Source of the DNA: JBBTQZ01 sp964489135
GTDB taxonomy: Bacteria > Patescibacteriota > Minisyncoccia > Phycocordibacterales > WO2-35-19
DNA: 6,980 bases
Assembly: GCA_964489135.1 (NCBI GenBank)
Contig: CAZAXK010000025.1
Coordinates: 1-6,980, forward strand
Direction: 5' to 3'
Below, one piece after another: positions 1 through 5,233 of this stretch (position 1 is the first letter of the stretch; each line of letters starts with the position of its first letter). The notes under the pieces are model-generated. The model made no database searches. It was not told the origin of the DNA and was given only the letters and a program-made list of their open reading frames with translations. A program made the position numbers and the translations under genes.

Positions 1-116
1 ACCCCATTTTCGAAACCCGCCACGCGGGTGTCCTTAAACCATGTCGCAAAATTGGCTTTAGAGATGGATTTTTCTATCTCAGCGAGCACTTTGTTCCATA
101 GCTCTGTTGTGTCCAT
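1..116 (-). CDS. dnaA: DnaA replication initiator, N-terminal fragment (partial)
   Basis: Reading the minus strand from the ATG at 116 gives 38 complete codons before the left window edge. The fragment starts MDTTELWNKVLAEIEKSISK and continues with an ANFATWFKDT segment. This matches DnaA domain I, which typically reads LW..vL..ie..is..nF.tWf. Domain I binds helicase loaders and other DnaA molecules; the AAA+ and DNA-binding domains lie outside the window. DnaA melts oriC and loads the replicative helicase. The neighbours rpmH, rnpA and yidC, transcribed divergently, are the classic partners of dnaA in bacterial origin regions. No Shine-Dalgarno sequence precedes the ATG, but a -10 box ends only 7 nt upstream, so the transcript may be leaderless. 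The identification is firm from motif plus synteny, although only about 8% of a usual DnaA is visible. Confidence 0.93.
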   Translation of the reverse strand, partial: MDTTELWNKVLAEIEKSISKANFATWFKDTRVAGFENG

Positions 117-123
117 GTTCGCT

Positions 124-151
124 ATTATATACAGGCCTTAGGAAATTGGAA
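124..151 (-). promoter_or_regulatory. Candidate dnaA promoter giving a leaderless transcript
   Basis: On the minus strand a perfect TATAAT lies at 124-129. A weak -35 candidate, TTCCAA, lies at 146-151 with a 16-bp spacer. Only 7 nt (AGCGAAC) separate the -10 box from the dnaA ATG. Initiation at the usual distance would therefore start the mRNA at or within about 2 nt of the start codon. The -10 is seen directly; the transcription start is inferred. Confidence 0.55.
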
Positions 152-152
152 C

Positions 153-181
153 TTGTTTTTAGTCCCAGATGTGTTTATAAT
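153..181 (+). promoter_or_regulatory. Promoter of the rpmH-rnpA-yidC operon
   Basis: A -35 TTGTTT at 153-158 and a perfect -10 TATAAT at 176-181 are separated by 17 bp, the optimal sigma70-type spacing. The predicted start is near 188, which leaves a leader of about 40 nt before rpmH. A second TATAAT at 198-203 sits exactly 22 bp downstream inside a repeated GTTTATAAT, and has only a poor -35 (TTATAA, 175-180). It may be a second, weaker start. Confidence 0.6.
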
Positions 182-202
182 TTGTGAATTACGGGTTTAT
201 AA
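172..202 (+). promoter_or_regulatory. Possible DnaA-binding cluster: three 9-mers phased by 11 bp
   Basis: Three 9-mers lie at 172-180 (TGTTTATAA), 183-191 (TGTGAATTA) and 194-202 (GGTTTATAA). They match the consensus DnaA box on this strand, TGTGGATAA, at 7, 7 and 6 of 9 positions. Their starts are exactly 11 bp apart, so they would face the same side of the helix, and they overlap both rpmH -10 boxes. They could autoregulate the divergent promoters or form part of an origin. In AT-rich DNA such weak matches also arise by chance, and no perfect box is present. Confidence 0.25.
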
Positions 203-228
203 TCTTTTACAAACTAATTCTTACCGAG

Positions 229-363
229 ATGTCAACAACCTACCAGCCCAAAAAGCGCAAAAGAGCCAAAGCGCACGGATTCCTCAAGCGCAAAGCCACG
301 ACTAGTGGCCGAAAGGTGCTCAAAAGGAGGATGAATAAAGGCAGAAGAAAAATTTCCGTTTAG
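229..363 (+). CDS. rpmH: Large ribosomal subunit protein bL34
   Basis: This 44-residue basic protein begins MSTTYQPKKRKRAKAHGF and ends NKGRRKISV. It carries the bL34 signature TYQPkkrKR...HGFlkR followed by sGRkVLkrRmnKGR. bL34 binds 23S rRNA and is a component of the large ribosomal subunit. Length is typical (44-48 residues). The ATG at 229 is the only start that gives the complete conserved N-terminus; only a weak GAG precedes it, not a real Shine-Dalgarno. It is the first gene of the operon with rnpA (11-nt gap) and yidC, and is divergent from dnaA. The gene was found by direct translation. The call is certain from sequence and synteny. Confidence 0.97.
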   Translation: MSTTYQPKKRKRAKAHGFLKRKATTSGRKVLKRRMNKGRRKISV

Positions 364-374
364 CTCAAATTGAA

Positions 375-698
375 ATGTTGCCCCAAAATCGCCGTATTCC
401 ACGGTTGCTATACCCCAAACTCCTAAAGGGGACAATGTTTGTAGGCGATCTAATCTCGCTTCGGGTGGGGGCAAACAGCGAGAGCGCTTCTAGATTCTCT
501 GTGTCTGTCTCAAAAAAGGTGGCCAAGAAGGCCAATACTAGAAACCGGTTAAGACGCGTGGTATACGAGATGGTAAGAGAGCATATACAGGAAATTAAAG
601 ACAAGGCCCTTATCCAATTTGTTTTTAGAAAAACACCCAAGAACAAAAAGGAAATAGAATCTGCTTTTGGGGAACTATTAAATAAAATAAAAAAATGA
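375..698 (+). CDS. rnpA: Ribonuclease P protein component
   Basis: A 107-residue basic protein. It begins MLPQNRRI, as RnpA proteins usually do, and carries the RNR signature at residues 51-61 (KKANTRNRLRR), the basic helix that contacts RNase P RNA. The region at about 22-46 (DLISLRV...SRFSVSVSKKV) matches the central beta-sheet that binds the 5' leader of pre-tRNA. With RNase P RNA (not in this window) it removes tRNA 5' leaders. The length is at the short end of the usual 105-125 residues. The start at 375 is preferred because it keeps the MLP N-terminus; a later ATG at 435 has an AAAGGGG just before it but would remove conserved sequence. The gene lies 11 nt after rpmH, and its TGA overlaps the yidC ATG as ATGA, which suggests translational coupling. 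The last codons form an A7 run. Confidence 0.96.
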   Translation: MLPQNRRIPRLLYPKLLKGTMFVGDLISLRVGANSESASRFSVSVSKKVAKKANTRNRLRRVVYEMVREHIQEIKDKALIQFVFRKTPKNKKEIESAFGELLNKIKK

Positions 699-1408
699 TC
701 GCCTTCTTAAAAGTCATAATCTACACACCGCTATACAACATACTCATCGTTCTTTTGAATATCCCCTATTTCGATGCTGGTATAGCGGTTGTGGTGCTAA
801 CTGTTCTGGTAAAGGCGTTGCTCTTCCCCCTCTCCAAGAAGGCAACTATTACTCAAATAAAGATGAAGGAGGCGAGTCAAGAACTGAATGAAATAAAAGA
901 AAAATACAAAGATCGAGAAACCCAGGCCGTAAAGGTCATGGAATTTTATCGTAAGCATCAGATCAACCCCTTTAGTAGCATTGTGGGTATAGTCATACAA
1001 ATTCCCCTTGTCTATTCGCTTTACCACATATTTCTTTATTCCGGCCTGCCGGTGGTTGATACCAAACTTCTCTACAGCTTCATAAAAGTCCCCCAAGTTT
1101 CTATGAATTTCTTGGGGCTTTGGGATATATCGCAAAAAAGCGTCATTTTTGCGCTACTCGCCGCGGTCAGCAGTTTTTGGCAAATGCACTTTTCTACCAA
1201 AGACAACAAAGCATCCAACGGCAACAAAGCCGAAGACATGTCCGCCATGATGGCGAAGCAAATGAAATATACTTTCCCAGCAATCGTCTTCTTTATTTCG
1301 TGGAAAATATCAGCCGTAGTTGCACTCTATTGGTTGGTAAGCAATTTGGCTGGAATCGCTCAAGACTACTATATAAAGAAGAGGGTTCTTGCTAATCCTC
1401 TAGCCTGA
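695..1408 (+). CDS. yidC: Membrane protein insertase YidC/Oxa1 family
   Basis: A 237-residue polytopic membrane protein of the short YidC type, without the large periplasmic domain of E. coli YidC. Hydrophobic segments lie at about 5-23, 28-47, 96-117, 147-165 and 192-222. A charged cytoplasmic hairpin at about 48-90 matches the C1 loop, followed by the family pattern INPFSSIVGIVIQIPLVYSL at 90-109 (compare NP....lPlliQiPi). The C-terminal segment ALYWLVSN (210-217) is also family-typical. YidC inserts and folds membrane proteins, alone or with SecYEG. There is no lipobox and no long basic C-terminal tail. The hydrophilic-groove arginine of the family (in E. coli within FIVRGIMYPL) aligns with Lys40 here (VLVKALLFPL). 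The start overlaps the rnpA stop. The 3' end overlaps the convergent minus-strand gene by 17 nt. Confidence 0.95.
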   Translation: MIAFLKVIIYTPLYNILIVLLNIPYFDAGIAVVVLTVLVKALLFPLSKKATITQIKMKEASQELNEIKEKYKDRETQAVKVMEFYRKHQINPFSSIVGIVIQIPLVYSLYHIFLYSGLPVVDTKLLYSFIKVPQVSMNFLGLWDISQKSVIFALLAAVSSFWQMHFSTKDNKASNGNKAEDMSAMMAKQMKYTFPAIVFFISWKISAVVALYWLVSNLAGIAQDYYIKKRVLANPLA

Positions 1409-2528
1409 TCATCCAGAGTTGACCATCAATCTTGTTTCTAACTACCACCTGTTTTTTGTCCTTGGCTAGCCATATTTCACTTACATCTATCTTCTGGTCA
1501 GTCTCTGTTGCCAAGGAAATTTTGTTGTAATAAACGTTGTTCAGAGTATCGATTTCCATAATCGAGTCGGTGGTGGAAAGAGCCCCCTTGTACCAACTAT
1601 CGGGGAAGTTGTTTGGCACGCTCTCTGGTACCGCGCAGAATATGAGCGAGTCCGATCCGATTGGTAGCGCACACTTATCGGCGATGGTGGCGACACTTTT
1701 TTGGATCTTACCTATAGGGCTCCCTTCCTTAGAAAATGTCCCCGTTTGCGTGTTGAGAGCATAGAAAAGAGCTGGGCTCCGCCCACTCTCTTTGGTTTGT
1801 AGCACCACGGTGGAAGCGTTTTTCCAATATCGCGGTATCCATTCGCTTAGTGGGTGGCTAACTACCAACTTGGCTCCCGTACCATCGGGGTTCGCCAAGT
1901 AGAAAGAGGCGCCGTTCGAGATGGTGTAGTAAAAAATTTTCTTGCTATCGGTGCTCACCAGTATTTCTTTTATATCTGTAGGTAGTTTGGAAATTTTGGT
2001 AGAAAATGGGGTCAAAGCCTCAGTACCAGCCTGATTTGGGACTAGAGCCACAAAACTCGTTTCTACAATTTCGTTTTCTGGTAGAAGGGTTTGAGCGAGG
2101 AACCCTGATCCATTGTTGAGCCAAACGGCTCGAATTATTTTGGGGATCGTGGTGTTGGTGAGCCGCCTTACCTCCGCGCTGTCACTTCGGGCTTCGTAAA
2201 CATTGCCGGTCCCCCTTTCGACGAATCGGACTATGGTGGTAGTGCCAGAGTTGAAGGTAACTGCGCCAGCAACTGGTTCGTTGGATATCTTTCGGACTTT
2301 AGGAATCGGCTGATTGATATTTTGGTTAGATCGAGTGGGCTCGGTAGAAGTCGAGGTGTCAGTATTGTTGTCTACCACGACCTCGTTCTTACCAAAAGGA
2401 AAGTAGTTGTTAAGCGAAAATCCCCCACCCCCATTTTCTGGAGCTACCGTATCTTCCGATAAGACCAAAAAGACCGCCACCCCTATTATCGCCAGTATTC
2501 CAATTGTAAGTAAGATTTTCTTAGTCAT
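1392..2528 (-). CDS. Membrane-anchored extracytoplasmic protein, probable beta-propeller (PD40-like)
   Basis: A 378-residue protein with one N-terminal membrane anchor (residues 4-23) after the basic MTKK. A low-complexity linker rich in Gly, Asn, Thr and Ser follows (about 30-75). The remaining 300 residues are rich in beta-strand patterns and probably face outwards. FYLANPDGTGAKLV (209-222) resembles the PD40/TolB-type propeller blade motif, and several ISxLP or strand-turn-strand stretches suggest further blades. Cys286 and Cys298 could form a disulfide, close to a PDSWYKG segment (309-315). The gene is last in the T4SS-like operon, 6 nt after the stop of the pilin-peptidase gene, so it probably serves the same envelope complex. 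No enzymatic motif was seen. It may be a lineage-specific conserved protein; the propeller fold is an inference from sequence pattern. Confidence 0.82.
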   Translation of the reverse strand: MTKKILLTIGILAIIGVAVFLVLSEDTVAPENGGGGFSLNNYFPFGKNEVVVDNNTDTSTSTEPTRSNQNINQPIPKVRKISNEPVAGAVTFNSGTTTIVRFVERGTGNVYEARSDSAEVRRLTNTTIPKIIRAVWLNNGSGFLAQTLLPENEIVETSFVALVPNQAGTEALTPFSTKISKLPTDIKEILVSTDSKKIFYYTISNGASFYLANPDGTGAKLVVSHPLSEWIPRYWKNASTVVLQTKESGRSPALFYALNTQTGTFSKEGSPIGKIQKSVATIADKCALPIGSDSLIFCAVPESVPNNFPDSWYKGALSTTDSIMEIDTLNNVYYNKISLATETDQKIDVSEIWLAKDKKQVVVRNKIDGQLWMIRLED

Positions 2529-2540
2529 TTTGCTTTATGG
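2528..2540 (-). repeat. 13-base start-site motif, copy 1 (CCATAAAGCAAAA)
   Basis: On the minus strand CCATAAAGCAAAA ends on the first base of the ATG of the propeller-like gene and includes the TAA stop of the gene before it. An identical copy sits just before the start of the membrane-protein gene further upstream in the operon. Because both lie at translation starts that lack a Shine-Dalgarno sequence, an A-rich initiation element is possible. Confidence 0.35.
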
Positions 2541-3326
2541 TTTGACAGACATGTGCCAATGGTCGCCGGAAGATGGTACTGTCCCTCCGCAATATGACCC
2601 TTTTGGCTCCCAAAGGAATCTCACTTTTGTGCTACCAAGAACCTTGTCGACCGTGCCACACTCTTTTGGTGGGTTTGTGCTTTCAACAAGAAACTGGTTG
2701 AGATTTTGATTGGGAGCGATATCGACAGCTAAACCGCTGTAATGGTCAGAGCCAACGGTGTGTTGGCCACCTGTGGTGCTCGTTATATTTACACAACCAG
2801 AGCAGAGGGCTTTGAGGTCGTTTACTGCGGATTGGGTCGATGCTTGTAATTGGGTAGCCCCTCCGCCGCCTCCCCCACCACTGCCGGCAGGGGCGCTTGA
2901 AGACGGTATATTTACCGATTCAATATCTAGCTTTACATCCAAGAGCTTGGGGCTAATGGTATAAAGTATTATCCAAGCTCCGGCTACGAGGAAAATACCT
3001 TTGAGGGAGTTCTCTATGCGTTTCTTACCCTCCTCCTTCTTAGTGAAGGCGTCGCTAGACATCCATTGGAACCCGCCGAATACAAGGTTGAGCAATACAA
3101 ATGCAACCGATATGCCTATGGCGAAGTTAAATAGCCCCGGCAAGTACCTTTGGAGATCGGTTTTGCCGGACGCTGTGTCATAAGTGCCCGGCAGAGGGGC
3201 CAAAACTTGGTACGTATCTCTCGTTTGTGTTTGTGCTTCGGTGACAGGAACGAATTTGGGTAAAAGAGAAATGGCGATAAGAACCATTGATATACCGAAG
3301 ACTTTTTTTAGATTGTTCCTTTGCAT
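2535..3326 (-). CDS. VirB2/TrbC pilin-like protein fused to M15-type zinc peptidase domain
   Basis: 263 residues in three parts. Residues 1-32 look like a signal peptide (MQRNNLKKVF then a hydrophobic core, possible cleavage after TEA). Residues 60-130 hold two membrane helices (about 62-84 and 108-124) flanking GGFQWMSSDAF and a charged stretch, the layout of VirB2/TrbC-type pilins of T4SS clusters. After a linker with seven glycines in a row (150-156), residues 160-263 carry S193-D-H-Y-S-G-L-A-V-D202, an exact SxHxxGxAxD motif of M15 D,D-/L,D-peptidases, and D255-H-W-H258 near the end. His195, Asp202 and His258 are the expected zinc ligands, with Asp255 at the usual position of the catalytic acid/base. 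Four cysteines (175, 178, 223, 246) may form disulfides. Likely role: a T4SS channel or pilus subunit that also opens peptidoglycan. It lies 3 nt after the Ig-repeat gene. The domain reading is strong; the role is inferred. Confidence 0.88.
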   Translation of the reverse strand: MQRNNLKKVFGISMVLIAISLLPKFVPVTEAQTQTRDTYQVLAPLPGTYDTASGKTDLQRYLPGLFNFAIGISVAFVLLNLVFGGFQWMSSDAFTKKEEGKKRIENSLKGIFLVAGAWIILYTISPKLLDVKLDIESVNIPSSSAPAGSGGGGGGGATQLQASTQSAVNDLKALCSGCVNITSTTGGQHTVGSDHYSGLAVDIAPNQNLNQFLVESTNPPKECGTVDKVLGSTKVRFLWEPKGSYCGGTVPSSGDHWHMSVKP

Positions 3327-3329
3327 ATT

Positions 3330-4322
3330 CTATTCACCAAAATTTATAGTAATTCTCGAATCGGTAAACTGTAGTATTTTATTCTCGTTTTTTACCTCGA
3401 CTCTTACATCCGAACGTCCAGAACCAGATTCCGGCTTGCGAAAGATTGCCGTTCGCGAATTACTGAGTTCTGGTACTACTTGCCCATTAAGTGTCCAGTT
3501 GTATTTTAACGCAGAGCCAAGCTCTTTAGTTATATAGAACGGGCTTGCAAACACTTCCACTTCCTGAGAGGTAAGAGCAATCGGTTCGGTAATGGCGTTA
3601 TCGAGCAAGAGTCCGTAGTAGGGATCGTTGCGGTAAAAGAGTAGCTCGGGGTCTGTCGTCGGTACATCGAGGAAAGACTGCGCGATAAGGCTCGAATTGG
3701 GGTCGCGAACAGTTAGCTGTATCTGCTCAGTGGAGCCCAAAATTGATCCGTTGAGGGATAAAACATTTCTACCATAGCCGGACTGGCTCTGATAGACCTG
3801 CATACCGTCTGACCATTCATAGATAAGCTTGCTTGCGGGGACTACTTTGCCGTTTGTTGTAAAATTGGGCATGGCTACGACTCGGAGCTTGCCTTGTCTT
3901 GGATGCAGGGCCTTGCCTCTGTAAAACGGTGGCACATAGGAATCGGCCTCCCAAAGCAAATCAACCTCGGCCGGCGCGAAGCTGAGTTTCTTGGAAAAAA
4001 CGGTGCCATCTTGGAGCCGAACCCGGATCTCGATTGAGGTGGTCTCACCCGCATTACCGTTGCGGAAAGAATATTGCTTCAAGCCCTTGCCCAATACCTC
4101 CTGCTTACCATTCCGATACCATCCGATATCGGCCGAGTCGAGGTCGGTGGTGTAGATCGCGAGGTTGAGCCAGACGATCTCATTGGGTTTGGGGTAGCTT
4201 GGAACTACCTCGACTTGCAAGTCGTCTTCAAAAGAAAAAGGGACGCTATTATTTATCTGTGCAAAGGCAAGCACTGGATAAAGCAGGAACAGAGAAAGAG
4301 TTAAAACCAAAATCCTTTTCAT
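3330..4322 (-). CDS. Secreted protein with three Ig-like repeats, T4SS-like operon
   Basis: From the ATG at 4322 this is a 330-residue protein with a textbook signal peptide: MKR, hydrophobic core LVLTLSLFLLYPVL, cleavage probably after AFA. The mature part contains three repeats of about 80-100 residues, each with a strand ending in W or Y followed by a turn with Gly: IGWYRNGK, IYEWSDGM and YNWTLNGQ. Each then has a strand close to R/Q-V or L-T-V at its end (IEIRVR, IQLTVRD, VRVEVKN). This is the look of Ig-like or PKD-like beta sandwiches. No transmembrane helix or LPXTG anchor follows, so it is probably periplasmic or cell-surface. A GTG 18 nt further upstream (4340) would add six residues; the ATG is preferred because of the signal peptide and because a candidate -10 box lies between them. 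Substrate or partner unknown; operon context suggests a structural part of the secretion-like complex. Confidence 0.85.
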   Translation of the reverse strand: MKRILVLTLSLFLLYPVLAFAQINNSVPFSFEDDLQVEVVPSYPKPNEIVWLNLAIYTTDLDSADIGWYRNGKQEVLGKGLKQYSFRNGNAGETTSIEIRVRLQDGTVFSKKLSFAPAEVDLLWEADSYVPPFYRGKALHPRQGKLRVVAMPNFTTNGKVVPASKLIYEWSDGMQVYQSQSGYGRNVLSLNGSILGSTEQIQLTVRDPNSSLIAQSFLDVPTTDPELLFYRNDPYYGLLLDNAITEPIALTSQEVEVFASPFYITKELGSALKYNWTLNGQVVPELSNSRTAIFRKPESGSGRSDVRVEVKNENKILQFTDSRITINFGE

Positions 4323-4330
4323 ACGCTTAA

Positions 4331-4339
4331 ATTGTATCA
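4331..4339 (-). promoter_or_regulatory. Candidate extended -10 promoter inside the operon
   Basis: On the minus strand TGATACAAT forms an extended -10 element (TG, one base, TACAAT at 4331-4336). It ends 8 nt before the ATG of the Ig-repeat gene at 4322, so the mRNA would start at or just before that ATG, as for dnaA. No good -35 is present, which is usual for extended -10 promoters. It lies in the 38-56 nt spacer, the longest inside the operon. Confidence 0.4.
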
Positions 4340-4378
4340 CGTCAATACGGCAAACTGATCGAACAATGTGGAATTGGC

Positions 4379-5233
4379 CTATTGCTTAAAAGGCAAGCCC
4401 GCCCCTCCGCCACCCTTTTTGAGATCGAGGACGTTTTGGCCGGTTGGGCTTTGGGTTTGTTGTCTGGCTCGCAGTTTGCCGAAAGACGCTTTGGCTTCAT
4501 CTATACTCGCACCTTCTTTAAGCGAAACGCCATCCTTGCCAACATTGAAAAACTTTTTCTCGAGTCTTTCAGCGCCACTCATACCTCGGCGCTTAAATTT
4601 ATCTGCCCGCTCTTGGTATTTGGCACGTATTCCCTCCTCGTTTTCTGGGTTTTGCAGTAGTTCCAATCTTTCCTTCTCCATCTCGCTTTGTCTCCACGCC
4701 ACACGTTTTCGGTCGCGGTACACCTCGAGAGGTAGCTTGGTTAGCATGGTTATTGGCCCGCCGGCAAAAGTCAGGATTCTACCCAAGGCCCCTATTATGG
4801 TGGGTTCCTCGCCGCGATCTTCCATTCGGCTTAGGGTGATGATAAGCATCATACCCACTGTCCAAGCAAACCAAAAGGGCACCAAATCAAGACCGGGAAT
4901 CAACTCGGCGACATAAGTTGCTATGGAAGTCGCGAAGCTCTTAGTGTTCGAGGTGTAATTTACTCCAAGAACCTTGAACCAAAGCCAGAAGATAAATCCA
5001 GCAGCAAAGGCCTCAACGGTGGCTACAAATATCCCCACCCCGGTGTAACTGAGAAGAAGCTCTAGTACATCGACTACTATGGCGGACATGACCAAAAACC
5101 ACGCCATCCAAATACTAACTCTATAGTGGGGCTCGGCGTCTATGGGTGGAAGCGGTATAGTTCGTCTTATGACGTAAAACGGTACTCGATCATTTGCCAC
5201 TTCCTGTTCTGTTTGGATTTCATCCTCTTGCAT
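4379..5233 (-). CDS. Polytopic membrane protein of T4SS-like operon, function unknown
   Basis: A 284-residue protein I do not recognise by name. Residues 1-38 are hydrophilic and rich in Glu and Pro. Hydrophobic segments follow at about 40-61, 66-90 and 101-134 (perhaps two helices broken at the Pro113-Gly114 turn), and an amphipathic stretch at 145-165. Residues 170-256 are highly charged and probably helical or coiled-coil, likely cytoplasmic. The end is a flexible tail with four glycines (273-276). The start overlaps the VirB4 stop by 14 nt, so the two are probably translationally coupled. By position next to VirB4 and by topology it could be the inner-membrane partner of the ATPase, comparable in role to VirB3 or VirB6/TrbL, but no sequence signature of those families was seen. 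Only the membrane topology is supported directly. Confidence 0.82.
   Translation of the reverse strand: MQEDEIQTEQEVANDRVPFYVIRRTIPLPPIDAEPHYRVSIWMAWFLVMSAIVVDVLELLLSYTGVGIFVATVEAFAAGFIFWLWFKVLGVNYTSNTKSFATSIATYVAELIPGLDLVPFWFAWTVGMMLIITLSRMEDRGEEPTIIGALGRILTFAGGPITMLTKLPLEVYRDRKRVAWRQSEMEKERLELLQNPENEEGIRAKYQERADKFKRRGMSGAERLEKKFFNVGKDGVSLKEGASIDEAKASFGKLRARQQTQSPTGQNVLDLKKGGGGAGLPFKQ

Noticed and set aside
424..437. AAAGGGG 4 nt before an in-frame ATG inside rnpA, as an alternative start
   Set aside because: Starting there would remove the MLPQNRRI N-terminus, which is typical of RnpA; the G-run is explained by the Lys-Gly codons.
365..646. Minus-strand open frame opposite rnpA
   Set aside because: rnpA on the plus strand is certain from its RNR motif; the opposite frame is a by-product of its codon use.
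1380..1401. Hairpin AGAGG...CCTCT as an intrinsic terminator
   Set aside because: The stem is only 5-6 bp with a 10-12 nt loop, and no T-tract follows on either strand.
2859..2879. Glycine-codon run as a possible frameshift or sequencing error
   Set aside because: The frame is open and meaningful on both sides (pilin-like part and peptidase motif), and glycine runs also occur in two neighbouring proteins, so it reads as a real linker.
3184..3537. Plus-strand open frame of 117 codons
   Set aside because: It spans the junction of two well-supported minus-strand genes and has no family-like pattern; it is an antisense shadow.
4338..4340. GTG as the start of the Ig-repeat protein
   Set aside because: It adds MIQFKR before an already ideal signal peptide and overlaps the candidate extended -10 element; the ATG at 4322 is the better start, though this is not proven.
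4368..4916. Plus-strand open frame of 182 codons
   Set aside because: It lies entirely opposite the membrane-protein gene, has a Ser/Pro/Arg-rich composition typical of an antisense shadow, and no promoter or conserved motif.
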